Source: Rhodospirillaceae bacterium
Lineage (GTDB): Bacteria > Pseudomonadota > Alphaproteobacteria > UBA8366 > GCA-2717185
Length of the DNA: 14,828 nucleotides
Reading direction: 5' to 3'
Assembly (NCBI GenBank): GCA_018660965.1
Contig: JABJJH010000363.1
Location: 1-14,828 of the forward strand
Shown here: positions 7,334 to 14,160 of the stretch, one piece after another
Layout of the letters: the number at the start of each line of letters is the position of its first letter
Numbering within the stretch: position 1 is the first letter of the stretch
The notes under the pieces: model-generated
Database searches by the model: none
Told to the model about the DNA's origin: nothing
What the model saw: the letters and a program-made list of their open reading frames with translations, nothing else
Position numbers and translations under genes: made by a program

Positions 7334-9355
7334 TTGAGCAAGCCGCCCGCCAAAACACCGAAAAAACCCGGCAAGCGCCAACCTGCCCCAAAGAAAAGTG
7401 GCCCATCCTTGCTGGCGCGGCTCGGGCGATGGTTGACCCTGGCGACCATGACCGGGGCGGTTTTGTGGAGCGTGCTGTTTTTCGCCTTCGCGCCGCCGAT
7501 GCCGGACACCTCGACGTTATGGGAAGCGCGGAAAAGCCCCGGCGCGACCTTTTTCGCCGCGGACGGAACCGTCATCGCGCGGCGCGGGGCGTTCAACGGC
7601 GCGCTGATTCCCGCCTCGCACCTGCCGGACCACTTGCCCCACGCCGTCATCGCGACGGAAGACCGGCGATTCTACGACCATTTCGGCATGGACATTTTCG
7701 GCTTCGCCCGGGCGCTTGTCTCGAATGTTCGTGCGGGGGGCATCGTTCAGGGCTGCAGCACTTTAACGCAGCAATTGGCCGAAAACCTGTTTCTGACGCC
7801 GACGCGCACAGTGACGCGAAAACTTCAGGAATTGATGCTCGCGATCTGGCTCGAAGCGCGGCTGAGCAAGGACGAAATCCTGACGCTGTATTTGAACCGG
7901 GTCTATCTCGGCGCGGGAACCTACGGCGTGGAAGCCGCGGCGCGAAAATATTTTGGAAAATCCGCCCGTCAGGTGACCTTGCCGGAAGCCGCTTTGCTGG
8001 CGGGGCTTTTGAAGGCGCCGTCCCGATACGCGCCGACGAACAACTTGAAGCGGTCGCGCGCGCGCGCGGCCCAGGTGCTGAAGAACATGGTCGCCGCCGG
8101 TTACCTGACCGCCAAACAGGCCAAAGCCGCCATCCGCGCCCCGGCGAAACTGGCGCGCGGTTCCGCCGCCGGGGGATCGCGCTATTTCATCGATTGGATC
8201 CAGGAACGTCTGCCTTCGCTTATTGGCGACCCCCCCGCCGATTTACTGGTCACGACGACGCTCGATTCCGCCATGCAACGCGCCGCCGAAATCGCCGTCG
8301 AAACAAATTTAAAACGCGACGGCGCGCGGCGGAAAATAGGGCAGGCGGCGCTGGTCGCGTTCGGGCCATCCGGCGAAATGCGCGCCATGGTCGGCGGCCG
8401 GTCTTACGCGAAAAGCCCCTTCAATCGCGCCGCCCAGGCGTATCGGCAGCCCGGCTCCGCCTTCAAGCCCTTTGTGTATCTGGCCGCGCTGGAGGCGGGC
8501 ATGACGCCGCGCGACATCGTTCACGATGAAGCGGTCAAAATCGGCAAATGGCGGCCACGCAATTTCAACAAAAAATATCTTGGCGACGTTACATTGGAAA
8601 CGGCGCTGGCGAAATCGCTCAACACCGTCGCGGTGAAACTGTCCGAACGGGTCGGGCGGAACAAGGTCATCGCGACCGCGCGGCGGTTGGGAATCTCCAG
8701 CGGTTTAACCAAACACGCGTCCCTGGCGCTGGGCGTTTCGGATTTGAGCCTAGTGGAGCTGAGCGCCGCTTATGCGCCGCTCGCCAATGGCGGCTTGGGG
8801 ATCATCCCCCATGGAATCTTGGAGGTGCGCACGCGATCGGGACGGTTGTTGTATCGCCGAACGGGATCACGGGGGCCGCGTGTCGTTTCACAACGCCATA
8901 TCGCGCAAATGAACCAGATGTTGTCCGCCGCCCTGACATCGGGGACCGGGCGCCGGGCGAAGCCAAAAAACCGCCCCGCCGCGGGGAAAACCGGCACCAG
9001 CCAAAATTTTCGCGACGGCTGGTTTATCGGCTACACCGCCGATTTGGTCGCCGGCGTGTGGGTCGGCAACGACGACAACACACCCATGCGCAAGGTTACG
9101 GGTGGGCAAACACCGGCGTTGATTTGGCGAAATTTCATCGACGGCGCTTCCACCGGACTACCCGCGCGCGCCTTGGTCGACAGCCCCCAAATCGCGCGAA
9201 GCATGGGCGACTCACCCTCTCGCAAGGCCCAGGATTCCGACGATGTGGTCGAACAGATCACGAGCATTCTTTCAAAATTGTTCGCCACGATGCAAGACGG
9301 CGCCGCTTCCGACACGGCGTTTCCAGAATCGGAAGAGCGGGAAACCACCGATTAG
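7334..9355 (+). CDS. Penicillin-binding protein 1A-type bifunctional transglycosylase/transpeptidase
   Basis: This is a class A penicillin-binding protein that polymerises lipid II into glycan strands and cross-links them in the periplasm. The 673 residues start with a basic Lys/Pro-rich cytosolic tail, then one membrane anchor (about 33-60). The GT51 glycosyltransferase domain shows EDRRFYDHFGMD with catalytic Glu109, a STLTQQLAEN block, and LYLNRVYLGAGTYGVEAAA. The transpeptidase domain has all three motifs: SAFK with nucleophile Ser375 and Lys378, SLN at 428-430, and KTGT at 552-555. The GT51 motif normally read as GGSTLTQQ is GCSTLTQQ here (Cys141). The protein is shorter than E. coli PBP1a, consistent with lacking the extra OB-like insert. 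Start TTG 7334 follows GAGG at good spacing and fits the family. It is likely co-transcribed with the DUF4126 gene 36 nt upstream. Confidence 0.93.
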   Translation: MSKPPAKTPKKPGKRQPAPKKSGPSLLARLGRWLTLATMTGAVLWSVLFFAFAPPMPDTSTLWEARKSPGATFFAADGTVIARRGAFNGALIPASHLPDHLPHAVIATEDRRFYDHFGMDIFGFARALVSNVRAGGIVQGCSTLTQQLAENLFLTPTRTVTRKLQELMLAIWLEARLSKDEILTLYLNRVYLGAGTYGVEAAARKYFGKSARQVTLPEAALLAGLLKAPSRYAPTNNLKRSRARAAQVLKNMVAAGYLTAKQAKAAIRAPAKLARGSAAGGSRYFIDWIQERLPSLIGDPPADLLVTTTLDSAMQRAAEIAVETNLKRDGARRKIGQAALVAFGPSGEMRAMVGGRSYAKSPFNRAAQAYRQPGSAFKPFVYLAALEAGMTPRDIVHDEAVKIGKWRPRNFNKKYLGDVTLETALAKSLNTVAVKLSERVGRNKVIATARRLGISSGLTKHASLALGVSDLSLVELSAAYAPLANGGLGIIPHGILEVRTRSGRLLYRRTGSRGPRVVSQRHIAQMNQMLSAALTSGTGRRAKPKNRPAAGKTGTSQNFRDGWFIGYTADLVAGVWVGNDDNTPMRKVTGGQTPALIWRNFIDGASTGLPARALVDSPQIARSMGDSPSRKAQDSDDVVEQITSILSKLFATMQDGAASDTAFPESEERETTD

Positions 9356-9368
9356 GTTCGGCGCCGCG

Positions 9369-9653
9369 CTATGATTTATTGCGGACCACCCGCCACAGAT
9401 ACATGAAAAGCCAGATCGGCACGACGACGACGGCGCCAATCAGAATATAGGTGAACGCCCAATTAAAGAACGACACGCCCATATCGGCCAGTTTCTCGAA
9501 CGCGGTTTGGGCGCTGGCGAGAATATTCCTCGGGTCGATATCCAGCGCCGCCAGCACGATGCCAACCAACAACGACGCCACCAGAATCTTGACGATAGTG
9601 CGACCGCTGATTTTCGGCAGCGACCGCTCGCGATCACTCTGATTTGATGGCAT
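9369..9653 (-). CDS. DUF6460-like small inner-membrane protein
   Basis: This 94-residue protein has a short polar N-terminus and two hydrophobic helices (about 19-37 and 66-88), separated by an amphipathic linker, with a basic C-terminal end. The pattern SLLVGIVLAALDIDPRNIL, then a helical linker, then ILIGAVVVVPIWLF resembles the alphaproteobacterial DUF6460 family from memory. No function is established for that family that I can cite. Its start overlaps the end of the upstream yqaE-like gene by 20 nt on the same strand, so the two are translated from one message. The gene converges on the PBP1A-type gene with only 13 nt between stops and no visible terminator hairpin. Confidence 0.75.
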   Translation of the reverse strand: MPSNQSDRERSLPKISGRTIVKILVASLLVGIVLAALDIDPRNILASAQTAFEKLADMGVSFFNWAFTYILIGAVVVVPIWLFMYLWRVVRNKS

Positions 9654-9822
9654 CTATTTTCTTATCGGTGTTGTACTGACTCAAGGCGTACACCGCCCAA
9701 ATGGCGGCGGGAATCCACCCGATCAGCGTGAGCTGGAGAATAAGGCATATAATACCCGCAATGGGCCGTCCAATCGTGAAAAACAGAAAGAACGGAATCA
9801 AAAGAGCGACAAGTAAACGCAT
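9634..9822 (-). CDS. YqaE/Pmp3 family membrane protein
   Basis: This 62-residue protein of the YqaE/Pmp3 (UPF0057, proteolipid 3) family is a tiny two-helix inner-membrane protein. Members are linked to membrane potential and to salt or cold stress in yeast, plants and bacteria. Visible features are a first helix LLVALLIPFFLFFTIG, a turn with GRPIAG, and the conserved second helix LTLIGWIPAAIWAVYAL, where the GWIP motif is diagnostic. A charged tail with NTDKKIDAIKSE extends slightly beyond the usual 50-55 residues. The ribosome site is strong: AGAGGAG lies just upstream of ATG 9822. It is the first gene of a two-gene unit with the DUF6460-like gene and is divergent from the MscS-type channel gene, a context consistent with osmotic or envelope stress (inference). 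Confidence 0.88.
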   Translation of the reverse strand: MRLLVALLIPFFLFFTIGRPIAGIICLILQLTLIGWIPAAIWAVYALSQYNTDKKIDAIKSE

Positions 9823-9845
9823 GGAAATCTCCTCTATCTCCTACC

Positions 9846-9874
9846 GACATAGCCTAAAACCACCTATAGTCAAA
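9846..9874 (-). promoter_or_regulatory. Possible promoter for the yqaE-like operon
   Basis: On the minus strand TTGACT (9869-9874) is followed after 17 nt by TATGTC (9846-9851). The -35 box is a 5/6 match to the sigma-70 consensus; the -10 box is weak, with only TAT matching. Transcription would start about 15-20 nt before the yqaE-like start codon, leaving just room for its AGAGGAG ribosome site. The region also must hold the promoter of the divergent mscS-like gene, for which I see no convincing boxes. Confidence 0.3.
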
Positions 9875-9927
9875 CCACTTTAATATGCGTGCGATCCACA
9901 AGACCCATCTCGCAAAGGACTCCCTGA

Positions 9928-10782
9928 ATGCCGCAGGACATGCAGACGCTACAAGGCCTTCTCGACACCGTATTGGAATTCGCGGTCGCGTACGGGTTTC
10001 AGATTGCCGGCGCCGTTTTCATTCTCCTGATCGGCCTGAAAGTCGCGGTCTGGGTCGGCGCCAAGGCGCAAAGCCTGTGCGAAGCCAAAAACCTCGACGT
10101 GACGTTGTCGGGGTTCATCGGCAATGTCGTCCGGTTGGTGGTCATCGCCTTCGTCATCATTATCACGCTGGGAAATTTCGGCATCACCATCGCGCCGTTA
10201 ATCGCGCTGGCGGGCGCAGCTGCGTTCGGCGCGACGTTCGCAATTCAGGGACCACTGGCGAATTACGGCGCCGGCCTGTCCATTATAATGACGCGCCCCT
10301 TTATTGTGGGGAATACGATAACCGTGCGCGGCGCAAGTGGAGTCGTCGAAACGATTTCCCTGGCCGCCACCGTGTTGCGCGGCGAAGATGGCGAGCGCAT
10401 CACGGTGCCCAACAAACAGGTCGTCGGTGAAATAATCATAAATTCCGACACCAACCGGATTGTCGAAACCAACCTCTGTATCGGCCTCGACGCCGACCCG
10501 GACGACGCCATCAACGTTATCCGCCAAGCGGTGACCGGCAGTCTTGGTGACACCGACGCGCCGCCGCCGCAGGCGGGCATCCACGATTTTTCCTATGGCG
10601 GGGTGGTTATTGGCATACGCTACTGGGCGCCCAGCCAGAAATACTTCGAAACCCGCTACGCCGTGAACGCGGCCGTGTATCGCGCGCTCGCCAAGGCGAA
10701 CATCAAACTGATTCCCCTGGCCCATCCCGCCATCATCACGGACGCAATTCCGGACGCCGCCCCACCGCCGTCAACCGACTAG
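9928..10782 (+). CDS. MscS-type small-conductance mechanosensitive channel
   Basis: This is a homologue of the heptameric MscS channel, which opens under membrane tension and releases solutes during hypo-osmotic shock. The 284 residues are almost the length of E. coli MscS. TM1 is about 23-45 and TM2 about 66-86. The pore-lining TM3 is Gly/Ala-rich, LIALAGAAAFGATFAIQGPLAN (broken by FGATFA, about 91-112), and continues into SIIMTRPF. The cytosolic beta domain contains VGNTITVRG and ITVPNKQVVGEIIINSD, the counterpart of the family's PN-containing motif, followed by the alpha-beta domain and a Pro-rich C-terminal tail (PDAAPPPSTD). AAAGGA 8 nt upstream supports ATG 9928. It is divergent from the yqaE-like operon. 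Its stop codon is embedded in a 15-nt tandem repeat. Confidence 0.92.
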   Translation: MPQDMQTLQGLLDTVLEFAVAYGFQIAGAVFILLIGLKVAVWVGAKAQSLCEAKNLDVTLSGFIGNVVRLVVIAFVIIITLGNFGITIAPLIALAGAAAFGATFAIQGPLANYGAGLSIIMTRPFIVGNTITVRGASGVVETISLAATVLRGEDGERITVPNKQVVGEIIINSDTNRIVETNLCIGLDADPDDAINVIRQAVTGSLGDTDAPPPQAGIHDFSYGGVVIGIRYWAPSQKYFETRYAVNAAVYRALAKANIKLIPLAHPAIITDAIPDAAPPPSTD

Positions 10783-10817
10783 CCGGGAACCGACTAGCCG
10801 GGAACCGACTGACCGGG
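10773..10817 (+). repeat. Three tandem copies of a 15-nt unit at the mscS-like stop
   Basis: The unit AACCGACTAGCCGGG occurs at 10773-10787 and 10788-10802, with a third copy at 10803-10817 differing only in its middle (GACTGACC for GACTAGCC). The first copy contains the TAG stop of the channel gene. Because the period is a multiple of three, the second copy repeats the stop in the same frame. It lies between that gene and the convergent methyltransferase gene. Slippage expansion is the simplest origin; no function is evident. Confidence 0.9.
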
Positions 10818-10829
10818 CCGGCCCCGCCA

Positions 10830-11714
10830 TTATTGAGAGGCGATCACCACATCGCAGATTTGGTCTGTGGGCAACTGCGTGAAGAACGGGGCGTCGAGAT
10901 TGGGTATATCGAAGGATTGCCGCGTTTTTTCAACATAGGCGCGCCATTTGCACGGTTTGATCGAATTGCAGAAGCGCAGGAATTCAATGGGGTCCACACC
11001 CGTGCGCTTGGCGACATCCGGGTGCGCCTCGATTTGAACAACGAATCCCGGCGCCGCGCGAAGAGTCGCCGCCGCCCCCCTCAACACGTCCAGTTCCGCC
11101 CCCTCGACGTCGATCTTCAGCGCGATGGCGGACCCGGGCGTAACGCCCAACTCATCAATCGTGAACACCGGCAAATCCGTTTCCACATCGGAGATTTCAA
11201 GATATTTCGCATGATCGCCGTCACTGTAATCGGGCGCCACCAAACGACCGAAACCCGCACGATCCGAAACGGCCCCGAAAAAGAGCGCCCTGTTGTCGCC
11301 GCTTAAATTGTGCCGAAGCAACGCAAAGGATCGATCATTCGGCTCCACCGCCAGGACGCGGTCAACTTTTTCCGCCGGCACTTTGCTTAACAGCAACCGG
11401 CAAAACACACCAACATCGGCGCCGCAATCGATCACGGCGGCGGGCGACGGCAACGCTGCAATGGCGCGGGCGAAATGAGCCAGCGCGTCCGGCTCATACT
11501 GCTCGAACACATCGCGCATCTGCGCGCCCGGCCAATTCAGCGGCAGAATGATTTCTGATTCGTCTGGCAACCGGAACGCCGCGCTTCGATTCAAAAGGCC
11601 CAGGGCTTGCAGCACCTTAAGCAATGCCCAGCCGCCCCGTTTCCCGCTGTTGATGCGCCGCGTCGCGATTTCGAACCACCACGGGGGCGCGATACAGGTT
11701 GAACTACTCGTCAT
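10830..11714 (-). CDS. FkbM family methyltransferase
   Basis: This is a predicted SAM-dependent methyltransferase of the FkbM family, whose members O-methylate sugars, glycans or secondary metabolites; the substrate here is unknown. In 294 residues the Rossmann-type core shows motif I AAVIDCGADVGVF (about 92-104), the acidic-strand motif LAVEPNDRSF (121-130) and the family signature ALKIDVEGAELDVLRGA (198-214). The N-terminal 90 residues are a variable cap containing LPLNWPGAQMRDVFEQY; there is no signal peptide, so it should be cytosolic. Its ATG overlaps the stop of the upstream sulfurtransferase gene by 4 nt (ATGA type), so the two are translationally coupled. Neighbouring glycosyltransferase or polysaccharide genes, common around FkbM proteins, are absent from the window. 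Confidence 0.88.
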   Translation of the reverse strand: MTSSSTCIAPPWWFEIATRRINSGKRGGWALLKVLQALGLLNRSAAFRLPDESEIILPLNWPGAQMRDVFEQYEPDALAHFARAIAALPSPAAVIDCGADVGVFCRLLLSKVPAEKVDRVLAVEPNDRSFALLRHNLSGDNRALFFGAVSDRAGFGRLVAPDYSDGDHAKYLEISDVETDLPVFTIDELGVTPGSAIALKIDVEGAELDVLRGAAATLRAAPGFVVQIEAHPDVAKRTGVDPIEFLRFCNSIKPCKWRAYVEKTRQSFDIPNLDAPFFTQLPTDQICDVVIASQ

Positions 11715-12631
11715 AAGGACGCGCCTTCAACCCCGCCCGGCGTTTGAGGGGCGGGCGTTTCGGGAGCGGGCGTTTCAATGGGCATGCCTTCGCGATTGCC
11801 CCATTCGTTCCAGGACCCCAGATAGTTGCGCGCCTTGGGATAACCAAGCAGGCGCAACGCCAGATAGGCGTGAGCGGAACGGTATCCCGTCTGACAATAC
11901 GGCAGGATGTCCTTATCCGGCGTTACGCCGTGCGATTCAAACAAGGCGCGCAGGGCGTCCGGAGACTTTAGGGTGCCGTCGTCGTTCAAATGGTTGAGCC
12001 ATTCGATATGGACCGCGCCCGGTACGGCGCCGCCCCGCGCGGAGCGCACATCGGTCCCAAGAAATTCCGCCCGGGAGCGCGTATCGATAATGATCGAATC
12101 CGATGCATCAATGGCCCCGAGCATATCGGTGTACGTGGCGAGGCGATCCCGCCTGGGTTCAAACCGGAAGGGAACGGCGCCCTGCAATTCCGCGTCACGG
12201 GTAGTGGGACGCCCCGCCGCCGCCCAGGCGGTATAGCCGCCGTCGAGGACATGAACGTCGTCATGTCCCAAATATTCAGCAAACCAGAACCCGCGCGCGG
12301 CGGTCATGCCAGTGATTTCGCCACAAAACACAATGGTGTCGTCAATGGACACACCGCGACGGCCCAGCAGGAACGCCCACATCCGAATGAACGAATTCAG
12401 CGGCGCATCATCCGTGTCGTCACAATTTAACGCGTAAATATCGAAATGCCGGGCGCCGACGATGTGGCCCATGGCGAACCGTTCGCCGGGGCGAACGTCG
12501 ATGATACGCAATTTAGGATCATCCAGACGCGCGGCGAGCGTCTCAACGCTCCACAGCAAATCCGGGTTGGCGACGTCGTTGGCGGCATCCGCGTTCACGT
12601 GAAGGCGCTCCTTGAGTTTCTCTATACCCAT
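11711..12631 (-). CDS. Two-domain rhodanese-type sulfurtransferase
   Basis: This is a tandem-rhodanese sulfurtransferase (thiosulfate or 3-mercaptopyruvate type) that moves sulfane sulfur through a persulfide cysteine. The 306 residues contain an N-terminal domain (about 26-141), with DVRPGERFAMGHIVGARHFD, and a C-terminal domain (about 160-285), with IDTRSRAEFLGTD and the active loop CQTGYRS at Cys246. Classical thiosulfate sulfurtransferases have CRxGxR-type loops and mercaptopyruvate enzymes CGSGVT; CQTGYR is nearer the former. The N-terminal domain also has a cysteine in its loop (VFCGEITGMTA, Cys103), a position often inactive in tandem rhodaneses. A Pro/Glu/Thr-rich tail of about 20 residues follows (PAPETPAPQTP). 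It lacks a signal peptide, so is probably cytosolic. It is first of a two-gene unit with the FkbM gene; copy B of the palindromic element begins 29 bp upstream of its start. Confidence 0.9.
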   Translation of the reverse strand: MGIEKLKERLHVNADAANDVANPDLLWSVETLAARLDDPKLRIIDVRPGERFAMGHIVGARHFDIYALNCDDTDDAPLNSFIRMWAFLLGRRGVSIDDTIVFCGEITGMTAARGFWFAEYLGHDDVHVLDGGYTAWAAAGRPTTRDAELQGAVPFRFEPRRDRLATYTDMLGAIDASDSIIIDTRSRAEFLGTDVRSARGGAVPGAVHIEWLNHLNDDGTLKSPDALRALFESHGVTPDKDILPYCQTGYRSAHAYLALRLLGYPKARNYLGSWNEWGNREGMPIETPAPETPAPQTPGGVEGASL

Positions 12632-12660
12632 TTACCCTAATTTAAACGGCGCCGCCAATC

Positions 12661-12732
12661 CTAGTGGTCTGATCGATACGCCTAGTTCCCAGGCATTTCG
12701 TGAATCAGCCCACCAACCTGTTGCCCCACTAG
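12661..12732. repeat. Palindromic MITE-like element, copy B (single hairpin, CTAG-flanked)
   Basis: This is a shorter relative of the 3295-3412 element in inverse orientation. It is again bounded by CTAG with TA at 12662-12663 and 12730-12731, enclosing 66 bp. Its first 54 bp match the reverse complement of copy A at 48 of 54 positions by hand alignment, and its last bases (GTTGCCCCAC) match the other end of copy A. The second, perfect hairpin of copy A is missing, so B looks like an internal deletion derivative or a single-hairpin form. It sits in the divergent spacer between the sulfurtransferase gene and the gene starting at 12808, so it may contribute to the promoter region of either. Confidence 0.78.
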
Positions 12733-12807
12733 CGTGCGATCACGGAATTGTTCGCCGCGCCGGCTTGCCAACCGACAGGCCCGCGCGCAAGTATATTAGG
12801 TGAGGTC

Positions 12808-13329
12808 ATGGCCATGATGAAATTTCTGCATACGCTCCTTCGACCCGACCAGGAAGAACAAGATCAGGACCAGGCGGACGTCGCGGAAGCCGCAAATATA
12901 CTTCAAATCGGCGAGTTTCAGCTTCTGCAACTCGCCTACGCGGATTGGCACGGCGAAAACCTACCGGATTCGAAACTCAATCCCTTGTTCACGAATTATA
13001 TGGTGCGCAAGCAAACGCCGCCGTGGGCGCGGCATTACGCGCGGCGCATCATCGATTGGGACGCACGCGGCCTTCTTGTTCCCAATGCGGCGGAATATCA
13101 CCGCTTCGACCGCGGCTACGCCATGTCGGCCCCCACAGGGATCAAGCCGTTCTGCACGGCGGCGCTCGTGCTTGTCTTCGCGTTGAGCGGGGCGCTATGG
13201 ATCAGTCATCAATCGGTGGATGGTCAAACGTCATCGTCCTACCTTCCGCCCTATTTCAATGATAAAAACATGCATAGCGGGGCCACGTTTGGGGACGCCA
13301 AACATCAGGACATAGGGTCCGGATCGTAA
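12808..13329 (+). CDS. Hypothetical single-pass membrane protein
   Basis: I do not recognise a family. The 173-residue protein has an acidic Gln/Asp/Glu-rich segment (13-27, EEQDQDQAD within it), a helical soluble N-terminal domain to about residue 105, a single membrane segment (about 114-133, FCTAALVLVFALSGALWIS) and a 40-residue polar tail. The N-terminal domain contains the block PPWARHYARRIIDWDARGLL, which looks like a conserved structural element. The orientation would place the N-terminal domain in the cytoplasm. ATG 12808 is chosen because AGGTGA ends 4 nt upstream; a longer frame open from TTG 12748 has no such site. A gene for a 64-residue membrane protein follows after 17 nt and is probably co-transcribed. 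Codon use matches the neighbours, so it is likely a real gene. Confidence 0.7.
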   Translation: MAMMKFLHTLLRPDQEEQDQDQADVAEAANILQIGEFQLLQLAYADWHGENLPDSKLNPLFTNYMVRKQTPPWARHYARRIIDWDARGLLVPNAAEYHRFDRGYAMSAPTGIKPFCTAALVLVFALSGALWISHQSVDGQTSSSYLPPYFNDKNMHSGATFGDAKHQDIGSGS

Positions 13330-13346
13330 GAGGATACATTTTCAGG

Positions 13347-13541
13347 ATGGACGGAACCTACGACACGCTCATCAACATCGTGTTTCTGGCGGCGACAGGC
13401 GCGATCGCCTGGCACGCCATTCGCTATCGCGACGAACATGGCGAGAGCGATTATGTGCGGCTGTTGTTTGGTTGCATCGCGGCGGTGTTTTTCTTTCTGG
13501 TCCTGTTCAAGGATGTTCTGGGGGTTGTCGACTTCGGCTAG
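13347..13541 (+). CDS. Hypothetical small two-helix membrane protein
   Basis: This 64-residue protein has two hydrophobic segments (about 6-23, TLINIVFLAATGAIAWHA, and 37-54, VRLLFGCIAAVFFFLVLF), joined by a charged loop RYRDEHGESDY, and a short VVDFG end. I cannot place it in a named family. It starts 17 nt after the stop of the gene at 12808-13329 on the same strand, with GAGG upstream, so the two probably form a small operon. It ends 7 nt from the convergent TPR gene. Composition and the clean helix-loop-helix pattern argue for a real small membrane protein rather than a chance frame. Confidence 0.62.
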   Translation: MDGTYDTLINIVFLAATGAIAWHAIRYRDEHGESDYVRLLFGCIAAVFFFLVLFKDVLGVVDFG

Positions 13542-13548
13542 AGCAAAT

Positions 13549-14160
13549 TCACGGTTTGCGCATGCGTTGCTGCGCGTCGATTTCCGGCACGCGCATAAGC
13601 CGCTTGCCGGGCGGCAGCTTCAGTTGTTCATAAAGATAAACAGCGCGTTTGCGCGCCGAGGACGGATTGGCGTTACCATATAGAATGTTGTGGATTACGC
13701 CCGGTTCATCGACCGTGTCTTCATCGGTTTTGATCGCTGAAATATAGTCCGCCAGGGCTTGTTCGTATTTTCCCAACCGATCCCGGATGATGGCGCGGTT
13801 GTGATACGCCACCGCCAGCGCGCCGCGCCCCGTGGTGTCATTTGGTTCCAGGGTCCGCGTCAGATATTCGATGAGATAATTCAATTCGGCGACCGCGTCC
13901 GGGTATTTTTCCTGTTTCATGAAGACATGCGCGCGCCCCATGATGGCGCCGCGATGGTCCGGCGATTCGCGTAGCGCTTCGGAGAAATATGTCAGCGCCT
14001 CCTCGTAGCGGCCATCCTCGAGCCGTTGCGCCCCCAGTTCCGTCGCCAAATCGCCGGGTTCGCGGGAGGTGGTGACATCGGCGAAGAGCGTCGCAATCAT
14101 CGCGACAACGATCAGCCCCCCCATCAACATAATGAACCGCCGTAAAACACGCGGGTTCAT
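13549..14160 (-). CDS. Membrane-anchored tetratricopeptide repeat protein
   Basis: This 203-residue protein has an N-terminal membrane anchor or uncleaved signal (about 9-28, FIMLMGGLIVVAMIATLFAD) followed by three TPR units at about 37-70, 71-104 and 116-149. The TPR pattern is visible in GRYEEALTYFSEAL with ESPDHRGA after it, and in AYHNRAIIRDRLGKYEQALADY. TPRs mediate protein-protein contacts; here they would face the periplasm if the anchor is in the usual orientation. A basic C-terminal region without repeats follows, ending QQRMRKP. The start overlaps the stop of the upstream 79-residue membrane protein gene by 4 nt, so they are translationally coupled. The partner and process are unknown. 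Confidence 0.82.
   Translation of the reverse strand: MNPRVLRRFIMLMGGLIVVAMIATLFADVTTSREPGDLATELGAQRLEDGRYEEALTYFSEALRESPDHRGAIMGRAHVFMKQEKYPDAVAELNYLIEYLTRTLEPNDTTGRGALAVAYHNRAIIRDRLGKYEQALADYISAIKTDEDTVDEPGVIHNILYGNANPSSARKRAVYLYEQLKLPPGKRLMRVPEIDAQQRMRKP

Noticed and set aside
6928..7650. 240-residue minus-strand frame spanning the end of the DUF4126 gene and the start of the PBP1A gene
   Set aside because: It covers two well-supported plus-strand genes and has no domain signal.
8055..8068. Seven consecutive CG dinucleotides
   Set aside because: It lies inside the PBP1A coding region and encodes Arg/Ala codons as expected; it is a slippage-prone run but not a separate feature.
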